Positions 1-10,540 of a DNA stretch of 64,000 nucleotides are shown here, one piece after another (the stretch's first letter is position 1; each line of letters begins with the position of its first letter). The stretch lies in contig OX638370.1 of NCBI GenBank assembly GCA_951812925.1, forward strand, positions 35,769,948 to 35,833,947, read 5' to 3'. A model generated the notes under the pieces. The model was given only the letters and a program-made list of their open reading frames with translations. It was not told where the DNA came from and searched no databases. The position numbers were made by a program, and so were the translations under genes. Source of the stretch: Calliopum simillimum (taxonomy: Eukaryota > Arthropoda > Insecta > Diptera > Lauxaniidae).

Positions 1-400
1 GCATTTCCACCAAATGGTCCACCGTGAGCCAAAAATTTAAATCATCATATCTCTGAAACTATTTAGCGTACATGGATGAGATTTGGTACTTATGTAAAAA
101 GCACCAAGACAAATATTGTGTACATATCTCCGAAAATATATATCGCACATGAATGAGATTTAATACATATATACACAGCGCCAGGGAAAATAATGTTCCC
201 TGGAAAAATGGGCGAATGCCACGCCCCTAAAAAAGAAAATTCATAATTTGTGAAATTCGGTACACATGTAAAATGGATAGGGACCAATGACATCCTTTGG
301 AAAAATTTTTGATTCCAACTCAACTTAACAAGATAAGGCGATCCAACATTCACTGGGAAATCCTGGATTTTTGATTTTCAATTTAAGATTTGTATGGTTG
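1..400 (+). repeat. dispersed repeat R1, copy 1
   Basis: A repeat without coding potential. It contains two or three diverged internal units, each with a form of ATCTCTGAAA-ATTTA, CATGGATGAGATTT and a block like AAATAATGTTCCCTGG. A second copy lies in reverse orientation at about 27355-27740, where the same GTGAGCCAAAAA start and CTGGGAAATC end can be read on the minus strand. The element probably continues to the left of the window. Confidence 0.7.
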
Positions 401-417
401 AAAAAATGCCACGTTCA

Positions 418-533
418 TATTGGGGGTTATCGTGAATCAAGATTCCCGGGGAATTTCCTTAAGCTGCAATAGAGAATGCACTGCAGTCTGAGAAAATTCC
501 CCGGGAATCTTGATTCACGATAACCCCCATTGT
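418..533. mobile_element. short palindromic MITE, family PalA copy 1
   Basis: The left arm starts GGGGGTTATCGTGAATCAAG and the right arm is its reverse complement, ending at the CCCCCA near 530. The arms are about 45 bp with a spacer of about 25 bp. A diverged relative sits at 38974-39095. No reading frame is present. This fits a small non-autonomous element. Confidence 0.7.
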
Positions 534-846
534 CACGTATCGATTCAGATTATGATCAAAACAAAGAAAAGTACAGAAGATATTTGAATTAAACAAAATA
601 TATTATAAAGTAACATTATTGCATAAGATTCTGAAATTAGTCGCACTTTAAAATTCTGACTTGTTTCGCTGAATTCTGACTTTCTTTGAATAGGCACGAA
701 AACTACTTTTTTTGTCACATTCGTTTTGTGTCTTTTTTTTCGTGTATCTTGGAACCAGGACTTCGCCTGCTATTAATGTTTTCACTAATTATAGCGCTAC
801 CTAGGAGCAATAATCTACTAACGTAACTACATATTTTTACTTACAG
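534..846. other. presumed last intron of the upstream gene
   Basis: AT-rich sequence with no open frame. It ends in a good splice acceptor (TTTTTACTTACAG, ending at 846) directly before the terminal coding exon. The part near 620-720 repeats forms of AAATTCTGACTT. Confidence 0.5.
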
Positions 847-921
847 CCAAATTTCGATGATATCAAAGAATCATCCGAACCATCACCAGCAAAACGAACG
901 CGTAGAGCAGGCAAACCATAA
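847..921 (+). CDS. terminal coding exon of an unrecognised gene (24 codons plus stop)
   Basis: The exon follows a strong acceptor at 845-846 and reads in one open frame to TAA at 919-921. The encoded tail starts PNFDDIKESSEPSP and ends in a basic stretch, AKRTRRAGKP, which could be a nuclear localisation signal. The rest of the gene lies left of the window or further up the intron, so the product cannot be named. The reading phase is inferred only from the lack of stops and from the polyadenylation signal downstream at 1097. Another phase is possible, because the exon is short. Confidence 0.5.
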   Translation, partial: PNFDDIKESSEPSPAKRTRRAGKP

Positions 922-1096
922 AATTGGCATCTGTTATTGTTATTTCCTGCATATGTAGCATCTGTATATTGCACACTTGTCGCCTACATTATTAAACTTT
1001 TTTTATTTTTTCTTCAGTTTTTTAAATATTTTTAATGTGTTTTCCTTTTCATCACGTTATCGAAAAAGATTCTTTTAATATTGCATAATTGAAAGA

Positions 1097-1102
1097 AATA
1101 AA
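1097..1102 (+). terminator. polyadenylation signal AATAAA
   Basis: AATAAA lies 176 bases after the stop at 921, followed by T-rich sequence. This is the first good signal downstream of the terminal exon, so it probably ends that transcript. Confidence 0.45.
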
Positions 1103-2266
1103 ATTTTGTTAATTAAGCATTGATTGTTATAAAAGAAATACGTACGTTTGATTAAAAATATATATATATTATATTTAGTATGTAAGTTATGGTCAACAAC
1201 ATCAAATTGTTTTCTTATTTAAAATAAAAAGATTTCTTTTTGTATAACAAGTGAATAAATCAAAGATAAATTTAAAATTATATTTGTATTATGAAAGTCT
1301 TTTACCAACTAACAATAAACAAGTTTATAAGTCTACAAGAATTTCAATCATAAACAATTTCCGTATAGTTTATGATTTTAAATCTATTTAAAATTGTTAT
1401 TTCATGTAAAACTTTCCGTTAAAAATAAAACAAGTAATGTTTTTTCTGAAGATGCTTTTTAATCTTTAAGATCGGTTTCAGAAGAAAGTTTCTTTATTGA
1501 ATTGCAAAAAATACATTTTGAAAAGGTGAAATTTTTTTTTATTATGAAACTTTTATTTTTTTGAAAATGAATTTCGTTTCCGAAATTATTAATTTAAAAA
1601 AATACTGATCTACGGTCTATACTAAAAAAGCTTAGACTTATTTTCTTTTAACATTATTTATTAGTTTTTAAGTTATACATACGAATATTTGTAACGTAAT
1701 GAAAATCAAATATTACAAAAAAATAACAATTTATAAGGAAACATTTTTTCCAATTAAAAGAAGTATTTGTAAACTTATGTTTTAAAACCTTAAAAATAAA
1801 ATACCTTAGAAAGTAATACTTCCGTTTTTGCATTATTGTTTCAGAAACAACATAATATTACATATTAGTAGAGATTTATGAGATGATTTTGATGAAGCAC
1901 TAAATTTGGGCGTAAATCACATGATTTATATCATACGAAGAAGAAAAGGAAAAAAAACTTTAATTTTACTGCTTATGACACTTACTGTCAAAAATGAATC
2001 TCTTTCGGCCAGTGAAAACTGGTAGGATTTAACAATGCGATTTGCAAATCTCAGTACAGCTAAATCTCCGATGGAAACGTAGTATAAAGAAGAATGTGTT
2101 TGCAATGTTATTCAAGGATTGCAAGCCTAGAACCTCTTGAAATTGATTAAGGTAACTACCGTTGCATAAATGTTTTTAAGAGAAATTTATTCTATTCGTT
2201 AAAAACAATTTCATTCCTTCGCCTGGCAACTAGACAAAACAAATAAACATTATTTTATTAATAGCC
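1103..2266. other. intergenic AT-rich sequence, no gene seen
   Basis: Very AT-rich DNA between two genes that converge here (plus-strand gene ending at 921, 128up ending at 2370). Short poly-A and poly-T runs are common. I see no open frame, tRNA fold or inverted-repeat element. Confidence 0.5.
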
Positions 2267-2272
2267 TTTATT
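2267..2272 (-). terminator. polyadenylation signal of 128up (TTTATT on plus)
   Basis: On the minus strand this reads AATAAA, about 100 bases after the 128up stop at 2370. A second AATAAA lies at 2254-2259. Either could be used. Confidence 0.45.
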
Positions 2273-2369
2273 GAAAAAAGAGAGTAACTTAAATACAGGC
2301 ACATAATTAAATATTTTCCACTGTTTATAAAGGATCAAAATCATACAATCGGTAAACGTTATTTGTTGA

Positions 2370-3859
2370 TTAAACTTTCTTTACAATTTGCACAACATCT
2401 TCGTCGTTCAAAATGTGTTCAATGCCTACTTTTTGAGGCTGATGCTTGACAGATGAACCCCATACTAATGCACTGAAAAATAATTTGACCATTTTTTAAT
2501 ATCAAATGGATATACAATGTACGTAATAAACATTAATTTTTGCTTACTATTTAAATTCCTTGGCGATAGAACGATGCAATTTATTACAGAAATCTTCAAT
2601 GCTCGTACGTTCATTATGCAACACAATTGGTGAGTTATAATCAGGTAATTGACCTTTAGGCTTGGTATAACTGCAAATAAATTATAAAATGGTTTTGATT
2701 ATTAGTTAATATGCTTAAAATGATTGTCTACTGCAAAACTTACATTCGCACAAGCCTCAAGTATTCCCACATTAGTTCTAACAAATCATCGAAATTCCAA
2801 CGATGATGCGCCGAAATTGGCACACAGTGCGGTATCTTGTATATGACATCCAATTCTTCAATTGAGATTTGATCAATTTTATTGAGCAAATAAATGCAGG
2901 GTATGTAAATACGATTGCCCTCAATAACATCTATCAAATCATCGCTAGTGGCATCATGGCGCAATGTAATGTCCGCATTATGAATTTTATATTCGGCTAA
3001 AATTGTTTTTACCAGTTCTAAATCTAGTTCAGATTGCGGCACCATGCTATTAAAATTAAGGCCTCCCTTATCCTTGCGTTTATAATAAATATTTGGTGGT
3101 TTTTTATTCAGACGTATTCCGAAGCCCTCCAATTCATGTTCCAAAAGTTGCTTGTGGCCTAGCGGCTTGAGGCAATCAAGCACCATAAAAATTAAATTAC
3201 ATGTACGCGCTACAGCAATAACTTGACGACCGCGACCTTTGCCATCTTTAGCACCTTCTATGATACCAGGCAAGTCAAGTAACTATAATTAAAAGTTTAT
3301 TATTTCGTTGCTTTAGTCTAAAGATGAATGTTATTACCTGTATCTTAGCACCTTTGTATTTAATACAACCAGGCACAGTGGTCAACGTTGTGAATTCATA
3401 TGCTGCCACCTCAGAATATACGCCAGCTAAATTAGATAGTAACGTCGATTTTCCAACCGATGGAAAACCCACAAAACCAACTCGAGCATCACCTGTTTTT
3501 GCAACTTCGAAACCTGCACCACGAGTGATTAAGATATTATAAAAAAAAAATTGTAAAATTTTGCCAAGCTAATTTACCTTCACCACCAGCACCGCCGCCA
3601 CCACCTTTAGGCGAAATCAATTCTCGACGCAGTTTGGCCAATTTTGCTTTCAGCAAACCCAAATGGGCAGAAGTTGCTTTGTTTTTTTGAGTTCGCGCCA
3701 TCTATAAAAATATTTTATATTGTCCATTAAATCCAGAAGAGCAAATCAACAACGCAGGAAATTAGAAAAGGCCCAAAAAAGGTTAGTTTTTGTATCCATT
3801 CGATTTGTTATATTTACCTCAGATTCGATGGCGGAAATCTTCTCCAAAATTGTGCTCAT
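2370..3859 (-). CDS. 128up: developmentally regulated GTP-binding protein 1 (DRG1), six exons, 368 aa
   Basis: Exons on the minus strand: 3859-3818, 3701-3578, 3513-3338, 3282-2744, 2670-2548 and 2472-2370. All have GT/AG borders and join in frame to 1107 nt. The protein starts [20 protein letters not shown], as DRG1 proteins do. It shows the P-loop GFPSVGKST near residue 70, [16 protein letters not shown] (G3 region) near 117, NKID (G4) near 250, and a C-terminal TGS-type domain ending VVQIVKKV. The length equals that of known DRG1 proteins. Family knowledge: DRG1 is a cytosolic translation-linked GTPase that works with a DFRP1-type partner. All key residues are present and no frame is broken, so the gene looks functional. 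128up is the Drosophila name. Confidence 0.95.
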
Positions 3860-4683
3860 ATTGACAATTTATATATGTCGCTCAAATCGTTTACTTATTT
3901 AATGTATAAGTTATTACATTAAATTTAAAATTCTATTGCAAAAAGCGAAATTAATCGCGTGGGACAGTGGAAAAAAGGGTATATTAAACGTCAACAATCA
4001 AAGACACGTCAATTTCACTCCAGGGCTACCGTTCCCAAAACAATGTTGTTGTTAACCTCTTAGTGCCAATTCACACGACGGGCACGGGCACGTAGGGCAC
4101 GTCAAATTTCTAGGCAAGCGGATGGAAGTGGTGCTTTCATTTCCCTCCGTTTGCCTACAATTTGGTTAGAGTACGGTAATGCCCCTTTCACATTTTCACA
4201 CTAGCTTCGAAAATGGTTCGTTTTTCATATCATTCATCAAATAAAACGTCAAACAAAAACACATGACCCTCTAAGAAAAGCGGTACCAAAGGGTAATGCC
4301 GGAGAAGTTTATAAGTCATGCAAGACTTCGTTAACGTACCGCTTTGGCGATACGATTGCGAACCGTAAATGTTAGAATAAGAACAGTAGAATTAAAAACG
4401 TTGTAATTTCTATGTATTGGTACTACGTCTGGAGCACGCAAAATAGTAACGTTTACGTAGTCTTAAAGTGGTTCGTTTATGCTTCACTAAATTTGGACCC
4501 CTTACTAACTGATTTAAATGAAAGATTGCTTTTTAATATGATACAAATTTATATTAAATGTTTATCATATCTAACTATTTCATTTATGTACATATATTAC
4601 ACTCAATTCACTAACATCAGATTTTTCACAAAACTTTGTTCGCTTCCTCGCTTAATCCGTACTGGAAATGCAAAATACTGACA
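3860..4683. other. 128up upstream region, no other gene
   Basis: This holds the 5' leader and presumed promoter of 128up, but I see no clear TATA box. A GC-richer patch near 4070-4140 repeats GGGCACG. The motif CGAACCGTAAAT near 4362 recurs near 5252, on the other side of the awd pseudogene. Confidence 0.4.
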
Positions 4684-5062
4684 CTGCTACTCCCAAACAG
4701 TTGTGAACGATAGCTGGTTTTCAGCGAACGTGCGGACCATAAGTTGATTTCCTTATATGCTCATTCGACGGCATCAGAACCGAGGATGAGTCAGCAGGAT
4801 TGGTCTCACCCAATATCTTACATCCAGTTTTCACGTTCAAGCCCTTCCACATCATTTTAACTACTGGGCCAGAACACATTTAAGTGATCAAACCAAGAAA
4901 AAAAGGACGAGCAGACAAATCAGCTTAGTGCATCTCAAGAAATTCCTCTGATACCCAAGTGAATTCCATAGCCACCAGCTTGAAGCCCTTGTCTTCGATG
5001 CGTTGGATAATCTTACCAAATCCACGCCATACGATGAAAGTACGCTCCTAGTTTGCTGCAAT
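4684..5062 (-). pseudogene. awd: nucleoside-diphosphate kinase (awd/NDPK) pseudogene
   Basis: The minus strand reads xAAN(stop)ERTFI at the NDPK start, with ATT where the ATG should be. It continues with GKIIQRIEDKGFKLVAMEFT, then ADLSARPFF, SGPVV, a GLNVKTG-like segment and TNPADS. The stretch normally between TNPADS and GSDAVE, which carries the catalytic histidine, is missing; GSDAVE is followed at once by a stop. At least four in-frame stops are present. The copy is collinear with the protein from its first residues and shows no intron, which suggests a processed retrocopy. No poly-A tail is obvious, so a decayed DNA duplicate is possible. A normal NDPK has about 153 residues; this copy covers about 125 codons. 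Confidence 0.85.
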
Positions 5063-5799
5063 TGTTTACGAAAACTTTGTGATGAATGAAATAATAAAAT
5101 ATCTTAATCTCAGAAATATTTAATAAAAAACTGAAAACAGAAAATTTTTCACAAATAAAAAAATAAATATTGTTTGCTTACACATTCAATATATGCATGT
5201 GTTAGTAAAAACGGAGTTCGTAAGCGATTCGCTTTGGGTACGCAATTTACGAACCGTAAATTTTCTTGGAGGGGAAGAGCTGTTTTTTTACAAAAACGAG
5301 TCAAGTTGTCATCAAAAACTGGTGTGATTCGGAGTAAATTGTAAATGTGGTAATTGCCATATTTGACATTATTTATCCAAAAATCTACAAAAAAATTTTA
5401 ATTTGGAAAAAAAAAAAATTGAGCATAACGCCTAAAACTGTACTCCAGAAGGGCTTGAAGGTACAAATTTAGCCTTATATTGGGTTAAAGATGTGCAATC
5501 TTAAAAGGAGTCAACATTTGTTCGTACTTGGGGTTGAACCGCCGCAGCAGTGGAAGTAAAATCATGTATTTAGCAATGCGAAATATGTATGTATATGTGA
5601 AACACATGATTTTACGCCACGAGTTGTACGTTCACGGATAAGTCGATTCGACCCCTGTTTCAACACAGTGACTTAACGAAAGAAGGCGCATTGGTGTTAA
5701 GGGCCTTCCTACTTGCCTTGTGCTACTTGTGTTGCAAGTCCTGCACTATTTTTGCTTTAAAAAATGTTTAGCCTTATGACAAGGTAAATTTTTCCAAGG
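5063..5799. other. intergenic, no gene seen
   Basis: AT-rich, with a short low-complexity A run at 5408-5418. The segment near 5560-5660 carries ATCATGT-type repeats around AAATCATGTATTT and ACACATGATTTTACG, which are weakly inverted. Nothing codes. Confidence 0.35.
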
Positions 5800-6690
5800 C
5801 ATATTACAACAACAGTCCGTAGACCTTTTCTTGGCCCTTAAGTGTCAAAAAGAGCAAAACATGATAATTTTTTTGATTTTATTAAAAAATGTTGTTTCAC
5901 CAAACGATAGGAAAATGTTGAAGAACAATTTTGAAAATTATGAAGGGTATTTCCAACACTCTTATGAGATTTTGGCCAATTTTTCTAAAAAATTACTGCA
6001 CCAGCCGATAGGGAAAAGGCTGAAGAAAAATTTAGGAAACTGTCAGAGGTGTCCCCGACCCCTGTTTCTACCGAAGATTTATGGAGTGATTTAGCCGTAA
6101 CTCACCTCATTCATCATGTATTTAACGTCAAATAAATCTGAAAATCGCCGTTAATCACTAAATAAATCTTCGGTGTAAACATGCCATAAGTCTTGGTCCC
6201 ATCTCTCAAAAAAAATTTAATTGCTCCAATCAATAGTGGAAGTTCGAAAAAAAAACTTTGGAAACTGTCAGGGGTGTCCTTGATCTCTCTTAGGATTTCC
6301 CTATAGATTGAAGCAATACAATTTTTTTTTTATGGGACCAAAATTCATAAGATGGGTCGGGGAAACCAGTGATTCGAACGGTGTCGGGGACACCTCTACC
6401 AGTTCCTCGGTTTCATATCGATTGGAATATTAAAAGTTTTTTGAAAGTGAATATCAAAACTCATTTGAGAGGAAGAGGACACCCCTGATATGCCACACTA
6501 TCGATTAGTGCAGTAAAGTTGTTTAGAAAAGTGGGTCCACAACCCCTGAGAGGGGTCGGGAACATTTCTGATAGTTTCCAAAAAATTGCTTTAACAATTT
6601 CCAATCGATTCGTGCAATATATGTATTAAAAAAAAAATTAACTTATAACTTCTGAAAGCGGTCGGGACCACCTAAATAGTACTCTTTTGT
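5800..6690. repeat. degenerate repeat with GTCGGGGACACC / GGTGTCCCCGACC boxes
   Basis: At least five boxes related to CAGAGGTGTCCCCGACCCCT occur in both orientations (near 6045, 6270, 6380, 6480, 6545 and 6655), spaced by AT-rich sequence containing forms of CCAATCGAT. A similar box (CCAATCGGTGGGGAAAGGTC ... AGAGGTGTC) appears at 31034-31085. This looks like an old dispersed repeat with internal units, not a gene. Confidence 0.5.
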
Positions 6691-6837
6691 AATTAAATGT
6701 ATCACTTTGGGAATTACTGCCTTTTATTGTGAACGGATCGATTAACCACAGTTACTTTGAATTTTGTATGCAACACTAAAAGCCGTTATTTTTCAAAATA
6801 ATTACTAAACTATTTTTAAATGCGACAAATTAAAAAT

Positions 6838-7825
6838 ATGTTTTCAGCAAGTAAATCAATTTGAATATACATTAGAAATGGAAATATTTATGATATAAAT
6901 ATATTTTTTATCAATTCATTATAGCAAAATCATCCGCAAGGCCGTATCCAGTAGTCAACTCAAGAAATAAACTGGTTAAGGAGTTAAATGAAAATGAACA
7001 TAAACTTTTTAATCGCAGCTTTGATACAGCAAATAAATTACTTAATAAAAGTGGCAAATTTAAACAAACGAAATTATGCCTTAACAAATCATGGACGACA
7101 AAACAAACCGAAAATGATAGAAATAATGACTCTAATAATACCGCCACTTTGGATGAAATGAAAATACCAGCAAAACATTTTTTCCAACTGCCAACAAAAT
7201 CTAAGGTTGCAACCAAAGTACAAACTATCACGGAGTTGCCCTGTGCTACGCATGCACCACAATTGGAAGTTTCTAAAGATCAAACATTAAATCCATTAAA
7301 TAAGAATGGCCGCAATCGTTTGGTTGTTATGGGAAGAGTTGATTTTTGCTTGAAAATGCATAAAAAACATCCTGAAGTGAATGCAATATGGGACGTTTAT
7401 GGTATGAAAAATATAGATAACTTGATGTGGTAGTAAACCCTCGATTGAGCTCCTATTTTTTACACTTTTTTAATTTAAGGTCAATTGCTAAAAAAATCTC
7501 TGGGAAAACAGCGATGTGAGTTTATACTTCTATTGCGTAATGATTGTGGAGGACCAGTTCTTCAAGGAATTTATTACGATTTTGCTAACAAGCTAGTTGG
7601 CCTTAACATTGGTTCGTATACATCATTGCTAAAATTAAATAACATTGAAAAAAAAAAAATTTTTTTATTTAATCATCAGGTTGTTATTTACGTATTGTCG
7701 GACGTTTTATTGGTGATAATCGTTTGCAAGCCTTTAAATTACTACAGTTAGATAAGGCCATAGATGAACATTTTACGCGCATACAAAATGTGACTTCATT
7801 CGCTTTATTGCAGAACGAAATTTAA
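6838..7825 (+). CDS. SPATA22-like / RPA2-like OB-fold protein, four exons, 255 aa
   Basis: Exons 6838-6850, 6925-7401, 7480-7611 and 7680-7825 have GT/AG borders and join in frame (768 nt). The start ATG at 6838 opens a 13-nt exon whose donor (GTAAAT) fits the phase of exon 2. The N-terminal 120 residues are polar and rich in Asn, Lys and Ser, probably disordered. From about residue 135 the chain is compact: NRLVVMGRVDFCLKM, EVNAIWDVYGQ, CEFILLLRND, VLQGIYYDF, then GCYLRIVGRFIGDNRLQAFK and HFTRIQNVTSFALL. The last two segments follow the end of an RPA32-type OB fold, and the whole block resembles the C-terminus of SPATA22, a meiotic partner of MEIOB. That assignment is my inference from memory of the families. 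A plain RPA2 paralogue is the alternative. Confidence 0.8.
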
Positions 7826-7940
7826 AGTAATGTAGGGGAAGAACTCCTAGTCTATTTTTTCATTTAGTTCGTTGCTAGCTACTTTATTTTAATTCTATAA
7901 AATTGTGCAGCCTCTGTTTGATTAATAACTCCAGTAAAGA

Positions 7941-7946
7941 AATAAA
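7941..7946 (+). terminator. polyadenylation signal AATAAA
   Basis: AATAAA about 115 bases after the TAA at 7823-7825, followed by a T-rich stretch. It probably ends the SPATA22-like transcript. Confidence 0.5.
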
Positions 7947-8094
7947 AGTTCCAATTTTTATTTTATTGTTATTGTTAATTGGAAAATGAATTGAAAACAA
8001 GTTACGATACTTGAATCCACTTAAGTTTAAAAAGTTCAATATGTACACAAGTTTGAAAAAATGTATGCATATAACACCTTAAATAATCTCAATA

Positions 8095-8359
8095 AATTGA
8101 GGAGTGGCCGTACCAAAGGGCCTAAGTATCATTTCGAGGCAAAAGTAGTGTCATAATATGAAACGGGTGGCATATTGTTAGAAATTAATAAAAATGTTTT
8201 CTGTTTTCACTAAAAATTTTCTTGAAAGTGTGAAATTGATGGCATTATGTTGAAAAAATTGTAACAGTCAAATAACAGACTATTAGGCACATAAAAAGTA
8301 TGATATTACTTTTGCCTCAAAATGGTACTTAGGCCCTTTGGTACGGCCAGTCCTCAATT
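8095..8359. mobile_element. MITE, 265 bp, long terminal inverted repeats
   Basis: The left end reads AATTGAGGAGTGGCCGTACC and the right end is its complement with one mismatch (GGTACGGCCAGTCCTCAATT). The arms match over nearly 60 bp, through CAAAGGGCCTAAGTA and GAGGCAAAAGTA. The interior has no frame. A small non-autonomous DNA transposon is the best reading. Confidence 0.85.
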
Positions 8360-9438
8360 AGTAAAGAATTTAATGATTTTATTAGTCTATTTAGGCTATG
8401 CTTCAAAATAAGAGCGCCTCTAACTTTATAATTTAAATAGAGTACTCAGCTTGGTCTATGTGTATCCGTAAACCATTGTGTACTGGACTTAATCTAAGTG
8501 CTTGGTTGAAAAAAAAAAGTTTTTAACACACGCAAAAGCAATGTTTAAGACGTTAATTTTTCAATGTAAATAATTTATTTTGAATATAGAAAATATATCT
8601 TAAATCAATTTTAGTACTTTAATTATAACTATCATTAGTTTGTACTTAAGTAGGATACTTGTGCATTATTTTATTATATTTAAGGCATTAATATTTTGTT
8701 TTTGCTAACAAAAAGCAGCTATTTATCAACTTATAAATTCAAACGTATGAGTGCAAATCTTAGTGTATGAATTTAAACGACATATATGCAATATATGTAT
8801 ATCTGTAAACTTTTGGCATAAGGACGTAAGCCTCTCTGAGTGAAATAAGCAAAAATATACTTGAAACTTTAGGTATTTAAACTCAAAATTAACGGCTCTG
8901 ATTTTACACTCTAATTAAAATATGTAACTTAAACAATTTATCCTTAAATATGCTGTAATTGTTGCACAAACGGTTAGATAAATATGTATGTATAGAAGGA
9001 AAAATGTTGCCTAATGTTAAGGTGCTCTTAGCTTTTTTGTTCATTTTGTTTAGTAGCTTTGATTTGACATCAACAAATTTTTAGGAATGAAGTTTATTCT
9101 TAGAACTACCTTAGTTTCCATAAAGTTTTTAGATTTTCTGGGCTCTCATAGCGCATTTACTTGTTCAGGGTCAATCAGGGCTCAACATAAAAATCTGAAA
9201 ATAGTTTTTTTTTTCTCATTTGGAGCCGATTTACCACCATCCATCACTGAAACTCGACAACAACCCTTATGTATATGTTGTTGAAATTATGTACAGCGTT
9301 TTGAATTCTGAAGTTCTTAAAAGATGTAAGTAATTTCGAGATAAAAAAAGTTTATTATAGTCTGTTGTAACTAACTAAAAAACGCTAAGAACACCTTTAT
9401 ATTTATACATCTGATATACCCTAATATACATAAATAAA
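8360..9438. other. intergenic AT-rich sequence, no gene seen
   Basis: No frame with coding character, no tRNA and no inverted-repeat element. Tandem AT motifs such as ATATATGCAATATATGTATA are present near 8780. Confidence 0.4.
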
Positions 9439-9893
9439 GGCTCTCGGAAAAACCACCATAGGAAATAACGGCAGAAATTTTTTAGGAAATAAAGTCAGAA
9501 AAATCTCCAATCAAAATGCTGGCTTTGTTTAATTTTTGGCTTCATTTTGTGCCAGAAAATTTCTGTCTTTATTTCCAAACAATTTTTTGACGTTATTTCT
9601 TTTTTGTAAGCTACATAATAACTTTTGTAAATAACGTCATAAAATTTTGGAAAAAGCGCCAGAAAAGTATTTGGCTTTATTTCCAAAACAAAATGGAAGG
9701 CCACAATTTTCACAATTTTTCTGGCTGTTGTTTCAAAAGTTTTTGTAGCGTTATATTCTATGATATTATTTCCAAAAATTCTGGCGCTATTTCCTAGTTG
9801 GAAATAAGTCCAAAAATTAATGCCAAAAAATTTCTGACTTTATTTCCAAAGAAATTTCTGGCGTTATATCATATAGCGTTATTTCCGGGAGCC
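9439..9893. repeat. modular GGAAATAA/GCCAGAAA repeat, full-length copy
   Basis: Bounded by GGCTCTCGGAAA on the left and TTTCCGGGAGCC on the right, which are inverted copies. The interior is made of short units of the type GGAAATAAAGCCAGAAATTT, first in one orientation and then, past about 9540, mostly in the other. Other copies are at 11459-12003, 18640-19282 and 43497-43568. It looks like a MITE whose interior grew by amplifying its own end sequence. Confidence 0.7.
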
Positions 9894-10540
9894 TAAATAT
9901 ATATAAATTAATTTTTCACATAGTAATGTAAGTTTTAATTCAAACAAAATTCAGAGTTATTGCAAACATTAAACATAATTTCCATCAGGCTCCTGCAGAC
10001 ATATACATATGCCAGGGTATGAAACATGAATAACGTGAACAAATATGGTTGTACGTAGAATGTATGTTTTTCCAGAATATATGTTTACAGAATTCTTCAA
10101 AGAACGGGGTATGTTTGTACCAAACGGAATATAAAATATATTTTATATATATATATTTTAAATTTGGAACATACAAGCAAATTTCGACAACACCATTCTA
10201 CTTTCATTTTACAGCGCTGGTAAAAGTTTTACAAGAACAAAGCAAAAAAGATAATTTGCCGATAAATTTTCAATCATTTTGCATGAACACTCACAAGTAA
10301 ACTTTAAAGATGTTTTATAAATTTATATAATTAGATTTCATGATTTTCTTGAATATACTTAAAATTGTTTTTAAACTGCCTGTTGGAAATTAATATTTAT
10401 ATGCATTTACGAACTAACAAATTAAAATTAGAAAAAATACTTTACTAAAACTATGACTAATAATTACTGTTGGGGGAAGTGAGAAAGAGAAAAACAAATT
10501 AAAAGAGACGGTCAAGCCGTGCCTTTAAATTCGTTAACAT
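9894..10540. other. 3' flank of the ARL6IP6-like gene, no other gene
   Basis: AT-rich sequence that probably includes the 3' untranslated part of the minus-strand gene ending at 10541. A (TA)n-like stretch lies at 10134-10160. Nothing codes. Confidence 0.4.

Noticed and set aside
5831..6094. 87-codon open frame
   Set aside because: It lies in a degenerate repeat whose boxes also occur at 31034; no domain.
7402..7433. Continuation of exon 2 of the SPATA22-like gene to the TAG at 7431
   Set aside because: The GTATGA donor at 7402 gives the only phase that joins the next exon in frame and continues the domain; the read-through end is less likely.
10134..10160. TATATATATA-rich hairpin as an RNA gene
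   Set aside because: Simple AT repeat; no conserved stem-loop or tRNA boxes.
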